Shown here piece by piece: positions 1 to 9,253 of a DNA stretch of 64,000 nucleotides. The DNA is from Shewanella sp. (GTDB taxonomy: Bacteria > Pseudomonadota > Gammaproteobacteria > Enterobacterales > Shewanellaceae), in NCBI RefSeq assembly GCF_013214165.1, contig NZ_JABSSM010000002.1, positions 76,584 through 140,583 of the forward strand, read 5' to 3'. The notes beneath the pieces are model-generated. The model did no database searches, was not told where the DNA came from, and saw only the letters and a list, made by a program, of their open reading frames with translations. The position numbers and the translations under genes are program-made. Position 1 is the first letter of the stretch. Every line of letters begins with the position of its first letter.

Positions 1-44
1 CTATCGTGTAGCCATTGCTGCACCTCATGCTCACTAAACCTCAT
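1..44 (-). CDS. Start of an unidentified CDS cut by the window edge
   Basis: An ATG at 44 overlaps the TGA of the upstream ketosynthase gene (ATGA overlap) and opens a frame beginning MRFSEHEVQQWLHD that runs off the window. The 4-nt overlap is typical of translational coupling in an operon. In aryl-polyene and related fatty-acid-like clusters a ketosynthase is often followed by a small hotdog dehydratase, so that is one possibility, but only 14 residues are visible and no family can be assigned. Confidence 0.5.
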   Translation of the reverse strand, partial: MRFSEHEVQQWLHD

Positions 45-1291
45 GCACCCATCCTTTGAAAAATAAGCGCGGTATTATGCCCGCCAAACCCTGAATTCAG
101 GTTCATGACGGTCTTGAAGTCCCCCTTCAGATTACGATTGGCCAAGTAATTTAGGTCACATTGTGGGTCGGGCGAGTCCAGATGCCAGGTAGCCGGAGCG
201 ACTCCCCCATTTAAAACATGCAGACAAAACAGAGATTCCAGCGCCCCTGCGGCACCGATTAGGTGACCGGTTGATGATTTGGTCGAAGACACTGGCACGT
301 GATAGGCCTGCTCACCCAGCGCACGCTTTATTGCCAGAGTTTCATGAACATCGTTAGCGGGAGTGGATGTACCATGCGCATTAATGTAGTTAATATCTGC
401 AGCATCAAGTCCAGCTTCGTTCAAAGCGGCAGATATTGCACCTGCCCTATGACTGAGATCCTCACTGAGACTGACAAAGCCACTAGCGTCACAGCGATAC
501 CCATAACCGACTATCTCACCCAAGATGGTGGCACCACGGCGTTTAGCGCTGTCGTAATTCTCCAGTACCAGTACGGCCGCCCCTTCTCCGAGCACAAAGC
601 CACTGCGATCTGAACTGAACGGACAGCAGGCTTTGCGAATGTCCTGCGGTTCTTTTGTCAGCGCCTGAAGCACATCCATCTCCCAGATGGCCGACAGGTG
701 ACTTATCGACTCAGAACCACCCGCCAGCATCATATCAGCCCCGCCCCGCTGAATTTCCCGATAAGCCTGGCCGACTGCCATGGCCCCTGCAGCGCAGGCG
801 CCTGACAGTGTGAGTTGAGTGCCGTGAAGACCGAAATGGGTAGCACATGCCCCAGCAGCTGAGCTGGGCATGCTTTTCAGGTTACCGAGTGGGTGGCTGC
901 TGCCTTTACGCGCAAACTTGTCCGCCAGCCAGCGACCTGCGTCCCCGCCCCCCCAGCCAGTGCCCATGACCAATCCGGCTTTTTCCCGAGCGTAATGTTC
1001 GGGCCAATTACCATCAGGGAACGCCTGTGTCATCGCCTGTAGTGCACTGTAAAACGCCAGCTCCCCCTCCCGTCCGAGAGCCCGGCTCAATCTTGCAGGC
1101 AACGCCTCTCCCACAGAGTGTTCGTCTTCGATAAAACTGAAAAAACGCGCATGAATGTGCGACTCAGATAAGTCCCGGTAACCATAGCCCACGGCCCCTG
1201 ACAACACACTCTGCCAGATTTCAGCGGGACACCTACCCATGCCAGTAATCGCTCCCATACCTGTGACCACTACACGGTTACAACTTTGCAT
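41..1291 (-). CDS. Beta-ketoacyl-ACP synthase (FabF/KAS-like)
   Basis: A condensing enzyme of the thiolase fold that extends an acyl chain on acyl carrier protein by decarboxylative Claisen condensation in the cytoplasm. At 416 aa it has the usual KAS I/II length. The catalytic triad is visible: Cys166 in SGACAAGA, His306 in NAHGTSTP, and His343 with Lys338 in the TKSSTGH motif, followed by the C-terminal glycine-rich NSGFGGHN loop. The start ATG at 1291 has GGGATGAA upstream. It overlaps the next minus-strand gene by 4 nt, so it belongs to an operon continuing beyond the window. An accessory cluster such as an aryl-polyene one is possible, but housekeeping FabF or FabB cannot be excluded from this fragment. 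Confidence 0.85.
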   Translation of the reverse strand: MQSCNRVVVTGMGAITGMGRCPAEIWQSVLSGAVGYGYRDLSESHIHARFFSFIEDEHSVGEALPARLSRALGREGELAFYSALQAMTQAFPDGNWPEHYAREKAGLVMGTGWGGGDAGRWLADKFARKGSSHPLGNLKSMPSSAAGACATHFGLHGTQLTLSGACAAGAMAVGQAYREIQRGGADMMLAGGSESISHLSAIWEMDVLQALTKEPQDIRKACCPFSSDRSGFVLGEGAAVLVLENYDSAKRRGATILGEIVGYGYRCDASGFVSLSEDLSHRAGAISAALNEAGLDAADINYINAHGTSTPANDVHETLAIKRALGEQAYHVPVSSTKSSTGHLIGAAGALESLFCLHVLNGGVAPATWHLDSPDPQCDLNYLANRNLKGDFKTVMNLNSGFGGHNTALIFQRMGA

Positions 1292-1389
1292 ATTTCATCC
1301 CATTAGTTATCTGCATGTAATTTATTTGGAATAGGACCGCCTGGCAATACTATTTACAATCTAATAAAAGCGAAAAATGGCAATATTTA

Positions 1390-1431
1390 TTGGCGCGTTC
1401 TAGCCGTTGTTCGACAGCTAGAGCGCGCCAA
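1390..1431. repeat. 15-bp stem hairpin in a divergent intergenic region
   Basis: The arms 1390-1404 and 1417-1431 are complementary over 15 bp (TTGGCGCGTTCTAGC against GCTAGAGCGCGCCAA, one G-T wobble) around a 12-nt loop. It lies between the divergent ketosynthase and chemotaxis operons. No T-run follows on either strand, so it is not a normal terminator. It could be an operator, a palindromic repeat or an mRNA leader structure. Confidence 0.6.
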
Positions 1432-1549
1432 TTTGTAACGATAACTCAAATAAATAATCAAAAAAAACTCCGACAAAAGAGGCAATACTCAAATTTACGA
1501 CTATCTTATTATCTTGCAGGGATGAAGAAAGCCAGCCAAAGGAAATCAA

Positions 1550-1858
1550 ATGCCGGAACAAACAATCAGATTGGATTCTGAATTAACCATTCGAAATATT
1601 CAGCCCATTTTCGCACAACTTTCACAACTATTAACCCATGACAAAGAGCTGCATATAGATGCCAGTCAATTGACCAGGGTCGATACTGCCGGGGCCCAGC
1701 TCCTCTATCTATTCTCCCAAACATGTACATCCCGCTCCCTAAGAGTCCACTGGCTAGACTGTCAGCCAGAACTTCAAATCAATTTACAAAATCTGGGTAT
1801 TAATATTCCAGAAATAGCCATTCCAGTGTTACAAGCCGAACTGGATGAGGAAAAGTAA
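1550..1858 (+). CDS. STAS-domain protein, first gene of the chemotaxis operon
   Basis: A 102-residue single-domain protein with the STAS (anti-sigma-factor antagonist) pattern: a beta strand LHIDASQLTRVDTAG followed by an amphipathic helix. STAS proteins act as phosphorylation-dependent protein-interaction switches. Here the loop residue usually phosphorylated as Ser (DSxG) is Thr46 in DTAG. AAAGGAAA stands before the ATG. It ends 2 nt before cheY and so is probably co-transcribed with the chemotaxis genes. Its role is not defined by the sequence; a coupling function in the array is an inference. Confidence 0.75.
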   Translation: MPEQTIRLDSELTIRNIQPIFAQLSQLLTHDKELHIDASQLTRVDTAGAQLLYLFSQTCTSRSLRVHWLDCQPELQINLQNLGINIPEIAIPVLQAELDEEK

Positions 1859-1860
1859 CG

Positions 1861-2223
1861 ATGAAAAAAATACTTGCGGTAGACGACTCGGCTTCCATGC
1901 GTCAGATGGTCTGTTTCACCCTAAAAATGGCGGGCTTCGATGTCACAGAGGCCTGTAATGGAGACGAGGCCTTGAAAGCAGCCCAACGAGGCGAATACGA
2001 TCTGGTCATCTCGGATGTGAATATGCCCATCATGGATGGACTCACTCTAATTCGTAATCTACGCACCTTGCCAAACTATAAATTTACTCCCTTGCTGATG
2101 CTGACAACTGAGTCAGGCACAGAAAAGAAGCAAGAGGGCCGCTCCGCAGGTGCTACCGGCTGGATAGTCAAGCCCTTCAACCCAGATCAACTACTTGCAA
2201 CCGTGCGTAAGGTGCTTGGTTAA
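1861..2223 (+). CDS. cheY: Chemotaxis response regulator CheY
   Basis: A stand-alone receiver domain of 120 aa. The acidic pocket is Asp8/Asp9, the phospho-acceptor Asp52 (ISDVNMP), the switch Thr82 and the conserved Lys104 in the KPF motif. There is no output domain, so it acts through protein contacts, normally on the flagellar switch after phosphorylation by CheA. It starts 2 nt after the STAS gene and precedes cheA by 40 nt. No cheZ phosphatase gene is present in this operon, so dephosphorylation must rely on intrinsic turnover or on an unlinked phosphatase. Confidence 0.92.
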   Translation: MKKILAVDDSASMRQMVCFTLKMAGFDVTEACNGDEALKAAQRGEYDLVISDVNMPIMDGLTLIRNLRTLPNYKFTPLLMLTTESGTEKKQEGRSAGATGWIVKPFNPDQLLATVRKVLG

Positions 2224-2263
2224 CAACATCCAAATCATCAGATGGATCTAACGGACATTTAAT

Positions 2264-4273
2264 ATGGAAATCGATCTCAGTCAATTCAGTCAGGTATTCT
2301 TCGAGGAGAGTCTAGAAGGGTTAGGCGCCATGGAGTCTGAGCTGCTTAACCTCGACGTCAATAACCCCGACGCAGAAGCCATCAACACCATTTTCCGCGC
2401 GGCTCATTCCATCAAGGGTGGCAGTGCCACTTTCGGTTTCAGTCAGGTCGCTAACTACACTCATTTGCTGGAGACCTTGCTCGATGAGATCCGTGATGGG
2501 CGCAGACAGATGACCAACGAGCATCAAGACATGCTGCTGCTCTCCGTCGATCTACTACGAAACATGATCGATGCCTTGATGCGAAAAATCGATTTCGACG
2601 ACCCCCAGCTCGCTCAACTCGAGACGCAATTTACGCTCGAAATCCACAAGAGTACTCACAATGCTAGGCCTGAAGAGTCCGATTCGAATAGCGACACATT
2701 GGCGCAGCAAGAGTCCCCCGGACTCCGACGTTGGGCCATAGATTTCCAGGCGGGTGTCGACATACTGCGCTGTGGTAACGATCCTTACCTCATGTTCAAC
2801 GAGCTAAGACTGTTGGGAGAGCTCAGCGTCAACCTGGCCGAGCATTCATCACCTGAATTTCATGATATAGATCCGGAAGCTTGTTACCTCAACTGGCAGC
2901 TCGAACTCATCACAGACCAGCCCTTAGAGCGACTAAGAGAGGTATTCGAATGGGTCGAAGATGAGTGCAGCATCAATTACTCCTCCACCTCAGTCATTAA
3001 TGACAATACTAACCCTGACGGTGGACAAGCTAACCAAGAGAAAAAACCTAAGCCAGCCTCACAGGCTAAACTCCCCGAAACCAATTCGATTCGGGTCAGC
3101 ATAGACAAGATAGATCTGCTGATAAACATGGTGGGGGAATTGGTTATTACCCAAGCCATGCTTGGTCAAATAGGCCAGCAGGATAAGATAGACGAAGAAT
3201 CACTCATATCACTCAAGCAAGGACTGGAACAACTCGCCACCCATACCCGAGATCTGCAAGAGAGCGTCATGCAGATCCGTATGCTCCCCATCAGCTTCGC
3301 CTTCAATCGCTTCCCCAGGCTAGTGCGAGATATCGGTCAGCAGCTAGGGAAGAAGGTGGATCTAGTGCTGAAAGGGGAAGATACCGAACTCGACAAGACT
3401 GTGATGGAGAAGATTGTCGACCCTATGGTACATCTGGTGCGTAACTCATTGGATCATGGTCTGGAAACACCGGAAGAACGCCTCGCCAAGGGAAAATCAG
3501 CAGTAGGCACCCTCACACTCAACGCCTTTCATCAGGGAGGTAGCATCATCATAGAGATCATAGACGATGGAGCCGGTCTGGATACCGATAGAATTCTGAG
3601 CAAGGCAAGGGAGAAAGGGCTCGTCGGTCAAGAGGAAGAGCTCAGCACAGAGGCGATCCATAAGTTGATCTTTAAGCCAGGTTTCTCCACCGCCGATGCG
3701 GTCTCAGATCTCTCGGGACGCGGTGTGGGCATGGACGTAGTCAGGCGAAACATCAATGAACTCAACGGCAGCATAGAACTTAAATCCACCCAAGATAAGG
3801 GCTGCCGTTTCACCATCAGGTTACCCCTGACACTCGCCATACTCGATGGCCAACTAGTCAGGGTGGGCAAGCATATCTATGTCGTGCCCCTGGTTTCCAT
3901 TCATGAGTCATTACAGGTCAAGCCTAACAAGATCAACCGCCTCAGTGACGGCCATGAACTGATACAGCTCAGAAACGAATACCTGCCAGTGATCAAGGTG
4001 TACCAAGAATTTTGTCACACCTCAGATGCCAAAGAGATCAAAGACGGCCTGGTCATGGTAGTCGACTCCAATAACGACAAGATAGGCTTACTGGTCGATG
4101 AACTATTGTCACAACAACAGGTAGTCATCAAGAGCCTGGAAGATAACTACAACCGGGTGCCTGGCGTATCTGGCGCGACGATACTGGGTGATGGCACGGT
4201 CGCACTCATCATAGATGTTACCGGATTAGTCAGCCTAGCCGGCATTACCAATATGAAAGAACATGCTGCCTAA
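2264..4273 (+). CDS. cheA: Chemotaxis histidine kinase CheA
   Basis: A 669-aa cytoplasmic kinase that autophosphorylates in response to receptor signals and passes phosphate to CheY and CheB. Domains in order: an Hpt domain with phospho-His48 in AAHSIKGG; a P2-like response-regulator docking segment (about 155-245); an acidic and Lys-rich linker; the dimerisation domain (about 275-345); the HATPase domain with the N box HLVRNSLDHGLE, the G1 box IDDGAGLD and the G2 box GRGVGMDVV; and a CheW-like C-terminal domain (about 525-660). The domain order is canonical and all key residues are present. Confidence 0.95.
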   Translation: MEIDLSQFSQVFFEESLEGLGAMESELLNLDVNNPDAEAINTIFRAAHSIKGGSATFGFSQVANYTHLLETLLDEIRDGRRQMTNEHQDMLLLSVDLLRNMIDALMRKIDFDDPQLAQLETQFTLEIHKSTHNARPEESDSNSDTLAQQESPGLRRWAIDFQAGVDILRCGNDPYLMFNELRLLGELSVNLAEHSSPEFHDIDPEACYLNWQLELITDQPLERLREVFEWVEDECSINYSSTSVINDNTNPDGGQANQEKKPKPASQAKLPETNSIRVSIDKIDLLINMVGELVITQAMLGQIGQQDKIDEESLISLKQGLEQLATHTRDLQESVMQIRMLPISFAFNRFPRLVRDIGQQLGKKVDLVLKGEDTELDKTVMEKIVDPMVHLVRNSLDHGLETPEERLAKGKSAVGTLTLNAFHQGGSIIIEIIDDGAGLDTDRILSKAREKGLVGQEEELSTEAIHKLIFKPGFSTADAVSDLSGRGVGMDVVRRNINELNGSIELKSTQDKGCRFTIRLPLTLAILDGQLVRVGKHIYVVPLVSIHESLQVKPNKINRLSDGHELIQLRNEYLPVIKVYQEFCHTSDAKEIKDGLVMVVDSNNDKIGLLVDELLSQQQVVIKSLEDNYNRVPGVSGATILGDGTVALIIDVTGLVSLAGITNMKEHAA

Positions 4274-4383
4274 CAAGGCGCACAATTAACACGCTAGCCA
4301 ATGACCAATATGAAACAAGACTCAGAATTAACACGCGAGATAGCGCTGAAAATAACAGATTAAGCAAGATGGAGCCTGGAGCA

Positions 4384-4956
4384 ATGACAGAGAAAATTAA
4401 AAATATGCAGCCCAAATATAATCAGGGGATGAAGCAAGATAACGATGAAGACAGTCAGCAGTACCTGACCTTCATCATGGCCAACGAAGAGTATGGAGTC
4501 GAAATACTATCGGTACAGGAGATCCGGGGCTGGGAGTCCACCACAGTGATCCCCAATGCACCGAGTCATGTGAAGGGGGTTATTAATCTGCGGGGCACCA
4601 TAGTCCCCATCATAGATCTCCGCCAACGCTTCGGTATCGAGGTCTTAGATTATGGTGCCACAACTGTCGTTATCGTGGTCAAAGTTGCCATCGCTAACGA
4701 ACATAAGGTCATAGGCATAGTCGTCGATGCAGTATCCGATGTATTCAGCGTCAATAATGACGATGTCCGCGACGCACCCAATTTCGGTGAAGACACAGAT
4801 CTATCTTTCATCAAGGGCTTGACCAATGCCGATGAGAAGATGGTTATTTTGCTTGATATCAATAGATTACTCGGTAATGAAGTCTTACCTGAAGCAGAGC
4901 TTCTTTCGCAGTTAATGCATAATCTTGATGCCGATAAACAGGTCGTCAACGGATAA
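4384..4956 (+). CDS. cheW: Chemotaxis coupling protein CheW
   Basis: An SH3-like scaffold that links receptors to CheA. The core matches CheW (YLTFIMANEEYGVEILSVQE, then VINLRGTIVPIIDLRQRFG). An upstream in-frame ATG exists at 4369, but the ATG at 4384 has GGAG 9 nt before it and is the better start, giving 190 aa. The N-terminal 20-25 residues are polar and probably disordered. It lies 110 nt after cheA and 17 nt before the receptor gene, consistent with a single transcript. Confidence 0.9.
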   Translation: MTEKIKNMQPKYNQGMKQDNDEDSQQYLTFIMANEEYGVEILSVQEIRGWESTTVIPNAPSHVKGVINLRGTIVPIIDLRQRFGIEVLDYGATTVVIVVKVAIANEHKVIGIVVDAVSDVFSVNNDDVRDAPNFGEDTDLSFIKGLTNADEKMVILLDINRLLGNEVLPEAELLSQLMHNLDADKQVVNG

Positions 4957-4973
4957 TATAAAGTGAGAACCGC

Positions 4974-7900
4974 ATGTTTGATAATTTAAAGTTGAAATGG
5001 AAATTAACCATAGGGTTTGCAATTCCGTTAGCATTAATACTAACCATTGCTGCCATAGTTCACGGCAGTTTAGCCAAGCTTTTGGTTACCAGTCAATGGG
5101 TAACCCATACTTATAAGGCTATCGATATTGGTAATTCAATTACCGCATCTTTGGTTAATATGGAAACAGGATTTCGAGGCTACCTTGTTGTAGGTGAAAA
5201 AGAATTTTTGCAACCTTTCGATCAAGGTAAAAAAGACTTTGCAGAATTAACCAAGCAAGCGCAAGAGACGGTGTCAGATAACCCGATTCAAGTGGCTAGA
5301 ATTAAACAAGTTGAAAGCATTCAGCGTCAATGGTTACAGCAGCATGTGCTAGTGGCCATCAATTTAAGAGAAAACTCTTACCAAGGTGAAATCACTGAGT
5401 TTGTTAAAAGAGGAATTGGCAAACAATATATGGATGAGATGCGCTCCATTTTAAATGAGTTTGTTGCCGAGGAATCTGATTTGATCTTGGTACGTGCAGA
5501 GGAGCAAAAATCCACCGCTGACTTCACCGATTTAGTGACCGTTCTTGGCAGTATTTTAGCCGTTATTTTAGGCTCTATCGCCGCCTTTATTACGACAAAG
5601 TCCGTGACTAAACCGATTAATAATTTAATCGACGGCATGAGTCGTGTTGAACAGGACAGTGATTTCTCTACTCGTTTGAATGTGAAATCAACTGAGGAAT
5701 TTGGTAAAGCCGCTAAGGCATTTGATGCCTTGATGAATGAGACGCAAAATGCACTAAATTCAATTAATGAAACAATGGCAGCCTTTTCCAACGGAGATCA
5801 AGACCAAAGAATTACCACGGATTTAAAAGGGGATCTGCATAATATAAAATCCGCCGCCAATCAGTTGATGGATACGGTTCAAAGCCAACAAGTCACCGCG
5901 GCAAAAACATCGGGTGAGAACCTACGAATTAAACAAGCCTTGGATGTATGTAAGGCCAATGTCATGATGGCAGATGCCGATTATAACATCATCTATTTCA
6001 ACGACTCACTCACCGAGATGCTCGGTAATAATGAAAAAACGCTACAGCAGGAACTTAAAAGCTTCGAGATGAAGACACTATTGGGTGCTAATATCGATAT
6101 CTTCCATAAGCACCCTGCTCATCAGCGGGGCATGCTAGACAAGCTAACCAGCACCTTTGAGACCAGCATAGAAATTTCAGGGCTCACCTTCGAGCTTATC
6201 GCCACCCCGGTTTTCAATAACAGTGAAAGAACAGGTACTGTGGTCGAATGGCAAGATATCACCGCCAAGTTAGCTAGAGAGAAGGAGGATAAACAGCAGG
6301 CCGCCGAGACAAGCCGTATCAAGCAGGCGCTGGATGTGTGTAAGGCCAACGTGATGATGGCCGATGCGGACTACAACATCATCTACTTCAATGAATCACT
6401 CAACCAGATGCTCGGTTCGAACGAGAGGACCCTGAAACAGAGCCTGAGTCGCTTCGATATGCGCACTCTGATGGGCAGTAATATCGATATCTTCCATCAG
6501 AACCCGGCTCATCAACGGGGCATGCTGGATAGGCTCACTGAAACCTTCGAGACCAACATAGAGGTGTCAGGCCTGACTTTCGGTTTAATCGCCACCCCAG
6601 TGTTCGATAATGGCGAACGCACCGGCACGGTTGTCGAGTGGCAAGATTTGACCGATAAGTTAGCGCGAGAAGGTGAGGAGCAGCAGCTAGCAGCGGAAAA
6701 CGCCCGCATCAAGCAGGCACTAGACAATGTCTCCGCCAATACCATGGTGGCAGATGCCGACCTTAATATCATCTATATGAACAGTGCCGTGGGTAACATG
6801 TTCAGAAATGCACAGTCCGACATAATCAAGGATCTGCCTAACTTCGATGCCAATAAGCTTATCGGCGTCAATATCGATGACTTTCATAAGAATCCGGCCC
6901 ATCAGCGTGGCCTGCTAGGTGGACTCACATCCACCTACTCGAGCCAGCTATTAATTGGCGGGCGCACCTTCAAGGTGGTGGCGAACCCCATCAAGGATGA
7001 CAATGGCGATAGCATAGGCACAGTCGTCGAATGGACAGATCGCACCGCAGAAGTAGCCATCGAGCACGAGATCGACACCATCATCTCATCGGCAGCGGCA
7101 GGTGACTTGAGTCATAGAGTCTCCACCGAAGGTAAGGACGGCTTCTTCCTCAACCTCTCTAACGGCCTCAACCGTTTAGTGGGTATCGCAGATAACGTCA
7201 TCTCAGATGTGGTTAACATGTTCGATGGCCTAGCCAAGGGAGATCTGACCCGTCAGATCAAAGGCGAGTACCAGGGTCAGTTCGGTAAGCTACAGACAGA
7301 TGCCAATGCGACTGTATCGAGACTCACCGAAGTCTTAGGCGGCATCAACGAGTCGGCCAACACAGTCACCTCTGGCGCAGAAGAAATAGCTCAGGGCAAC
7401 GCAGACTTGAGTCAAAGAACCGAGGAGCAGGCTGCGTCTCTGGAAGAGACAGCGTCCAGCATGGAAGAGATGACGGCGACTGTGACCCAGAGTGCTCAGA
7501 ATGCCACCCTAGCGAATGAGCTGGCCCAGGAAGCTAACTCCAAGGCCGAACATGGCGGTAAGGTGGTCGAGCAGGCTGTCGCAGCCATGGAAGCCATCAA
7601 CGACTCGAGTAAGCGGATCTCCGATATCATAGGGGTTATCGACGAGATAGCCTTCCAGACCAACCTACTTGCACTCAACGCCGCCGTAGAGGCAGCACGA
7701 GCGGGCGAACAGGGACGCGGTTTTGCGGTAGTTGCTGGCGAGGTGCGTAATCTTGCTCAACGAAGTGCCGGCGCCGCCAAGGAGATCAAGGAGCTTATTC
7801 GCGACAGCGTGGGCAAGGTGACCGACGGTACCCAGCTAGTGAACCAATCCGGTGAAACTCTGGAAGATATCGTGCAAGCTGTGACTAAGGTCGCCGACAT

Positions 7901-8192
7901 GATAAGCCAGATCAGTATCGCCTCGGTTCAGCAGTCTGCTGGTATTCAAGAGGTCAATAAGGCTATCTCGCAGATGGATGAAATGACCCAACAGAACGCC
8001 GCCCTGGTAGAACAGGTCTCGGCAGCCGGTGAAGCCATGGCTGACCAAGCCAGGAACATGAAGACCCAACTTGGCTTCTTCCAGACCAGTGGCAATACGA
8101 GTTCGGGGATAGCATCCGCGCCACTGGCCCTGGTCTCGGGAGACAGCCACGGTAGTCTAAGTATCAACAAAGATGAGTGGAACGAGTTTTAA
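4974..8192 (+). CDS. Methyl-accepting chemotaxis protein, CHASE3-HAMP-3xPAS-HAMP-MA
   Basis: A 1072-aa transmembrane receptor. TM1 is about residues 13-30; a CHASE3-type four-helix sensor occupies about 35-175 ([11 protein letters not shown] is typical); TM2 is about 187-208, followed by HAMP. Three tandem PAS-like units of exactly 130 residues begin at 5925, 6315 and 6705, each opening RIKQALD; units 1 and 2 are almost identical in protein ([20 protein letters not shown]). A second HAMP-like segment and the signalling domain follow, with the hairpin tip [20 protein letters not shown]. The last five residues, EWNEF, fit the x-W-x-x-F tether that recruits CheR and CheB, and cheR is the next gene. 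The first 900 bp look more AT-rich than the rest. Confidence 0.92.
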   Translation: MFDNLKLKWKLTIGFAIPLALILTIAAIVHGSLAKLLVTSQWVTHTYKAIDIGNSITASLVNMETGFRGYLVVGEKEFLQPFDQGKKDFAELTKQAQETVSDNPIQVARIKQVESIQRQWLQQHVLVAINLRENSYQGEITEFVKRGIGKQYMDEMRSILNEFVAEESDLILVRAEEQKSTADFTDLVTVLGSILAVILGSIAAFITTKSVTKPINNLIDGMSRVEQDSDFSTRLNVKSTEEFGKAAKAFDALMNETQNALNSINETMAAFSNGDQDQRITTDLKGDLHNIKSAANQLMDTVQSQQVTAAKTSGENLRIKQALDVCKANVMMADADYNIIYFNDSLTEMLGNNEKTLQQELKSFEMKTLLGANIDIFHKHPAHQRGMLDKLTSTFETSIEISGLTFELIATPVFNNSERTGTVVEWQDITAKLAREKEDKQQAAETSRIKQALDVCKANVMMADADYNIIYFNESLNQMLGSNERTLKQSLSRFDMRTLMGSNIDIFHQNPAHQRGMLDRLTETFETNIEVSGLTFGLIATPVFDNGERTGTVVEWQDLTDKLAREGEEQQLAAENARIKQALDNVSANTMVADADLNIIYMNSAVGNMFRNAQSDIIKDLPNFDANKLIGVNIDDFHKNPAHQRGLLGGLTSTYSSQLLIGGRTFKVVANPIKDDNGDSIGTVVEWTDRTAEVAIEHEIDTIISSAAAGDLSHRVSTEGKDGFFLNLSNGLNRLVGIADNVISDVVNMFDGLAKGDLTRQIKGEYQGQFGKLQTDANATVSRLTEVLGGINESANTVTSGAEEIAQGNADLSQRTEEQAASLEETASSMEEMTATVTQSAQNATLANELAQEANSKAEHGGKVVEQAVAAMEAINDSSKRISDIIGVIDEIAFQTNLLALNAAVEAARAGEQGRGFAVVAGEVRNLAQRSAGAAKEIKELIRDSVGKVTDGTQLVNQSGETLEDIVQAVTKVADMISQISIASVQQSAGIQEVNKAISQMDEMTQQNAALVEQVSAAGEAMADQARNMKTQLGFFQTSGNTSSGIASAPLALVSGDSHGSLSINKDEWNEF

Positions 8193-8226
8193 TGACCTAG
8201 TTTCATAATGGATAGGATTTACATCA

Positions 8227-8260
8227 TAGACAGGCCTTGTTTTCATCCAAGGTCTGTCTA
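8227..8260 (+). repeat. 13-bp stem hairpin between the MCP and cheR genes
   Basis: The arms TAGACAGGCCTTG (8227-8239) and CAAGGTCTGTCTA (8248-8260) pair over 13 bp with one wobble around an 8-nt loop. There is no T-run downstream, so it is more likely an mRNA stability or processing element inside the che transcript than a terminator. It lies 56 nt upstream of the cheR start. Confidence 0.65.
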
Positions 8261-8301
8261 GGTTCGGTAACCACAGAAAATTATAGCAACGAGTATTAAC
8301 A

Positions 8302-8318
8302 GGGAGGTAGCGACATTG
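8302..8318 (+). promoter_or_regulatory. Strong ribosome binding site selecting a TTG start for cheR
   Basis: GGGAGGT at 8302-8308 is followed 7 nt later by TTG at 8316. The only nearby in-frame ATG (8346) has no comparable Shine-Dalgarno sequence. The spacing and strength argue that translation starts at the rare TTG codon. Confidence 0.7.
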
Positions 8319-9200
8319 GAGCTCATAGACGAAAAAGAATTTTCTATGACAAAGAAAAACTTCGAGTTTATTCAAATTCTTGCCTACGAAGAGACGGGGA
8401 TCCTTCTCCCGGAAAGAAAGAAACATATGGTCTACTCCAGACTCAGTAGGCGCCTGCGTCATTTAGGCTTGGAAAACTTTAACCAATATTGTGATCGAGT
8501 ACAGAAGGAACCCAAGGAGTTAATGAATTTTGTCAACGCATTGACCACCAACCTAACCGCTTTCTTCAGAGAGGAACACCATTTCGACTACCTGGATAAA
8601 GAGATAGCCCCACTGTGGAGAAGACGACAAGATAAACGTTTGCGGATCTGGTCTTCTGCCTGCTCAACCGGCGAAGAAGCTTACAGCATCGCCATGACAC
8701 TGGTTAATCACTTTGCTGGAGCCGAGTGGGATCTAAAAATACTGGCCACGGATCTCGATACTAACGTGCTTAGCAAGGCCGCTAAAGGCTGTTATGCCGA
8801 GGACTGCATCACAGGTCTACCCGTTAGATACCGTGAAAAGTATATGAGGATGACCGCAAATGGCATCCAGATGAAGCGGAGTCTTCAGAACAAGATCCAC
8901 TTTAAACAGCTCAACTTATTACACAAGTGGCCCATGACTGGTCCATTCGATGTGATTTTTTGCCGTAATGTGCTCATCTATTTCGATAATGAAACCAAGG
9001 CCAAGATCATCGCTAAATTTAGAAAACTGCTGGCACCGGATGGACTACTCTTCATCGGACATTCAGAAACTCTGATAAATTTATCAGATGAATTCGAACT
9101 GATAGGCCAAACAATTTATCAGCCACTGCGAGGCGGTCATGCCAAGGTTACTAACGCAAGAAAAATGCCCTTATTGGCTAGAAACAACCAGCGAGTTTAG
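8316..9200 (+). CDS. cheR: Chemotaxis protein methyltransferase CheR
   Basis: An S-adenosylmethionine-dependent enzyme that methylates glutamates of the receptor signalling domain for adaptation. Visible features: the N-terminal CheR helices with NLTAFFREEHHF, the SAM-binding loop WSSACSTGEEAYS, ILATDLDTNVL, and the motif FDVIFCRNVLIYFD near the C-terminus. At 294 aa it is of normal length. The start is TTG, chosen for its strong ribosome binding site; an ATG 30 nt later would shorten it by 10 residues. The partner receptor immediately upstream ends in a pentapeptide-type tether, so the two genes form a plausible adaptation pair. Confidence 0.92.
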   Translation: MELIDEKEFSMTKKNFEFIQILAYEETGILLPERKKHMVYSRLSRRLRHLGLENFNQYCDRVQKEPKELMNFVNALTTNLTAFFREEHHFDYLDKEIAPLWRRRQDKRLRIWSSACSTGEEAYSIAMTLVNHFAGAEWDLKILATDLDTNVLSKAAKGCYAEDCITGLPVRYREKYMRMTANGIQMKRSLQNKIHFKQLNLLHKWPMTGPFDVIFCRNVLIYFDNETKAKIIAKFRKLLAPDGLLFIGHSETLINLSDEFELIGQTIYQPLRGGHAKVTNARKMPLLARNNQRV

Positions 9201-9253
9201 GCTTTAACGGTTAGTCGAAGCCAAGGTATAGATTTGACCACAAGGATGAAACT

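Noticed and set aside
299-613. 104-codon plus-strand frame opposite the ketosynthase gene
   Set aside because: It lies wholly antisense to a strong family match, with no family resemblance or ribosome binding site of its own.
1390-1581. 63-codon frame before the STAS gene
   Set aside because: It starts inside the 15-bp hairpin, overlaps the STAS start in another frame and has a random, basic composition.
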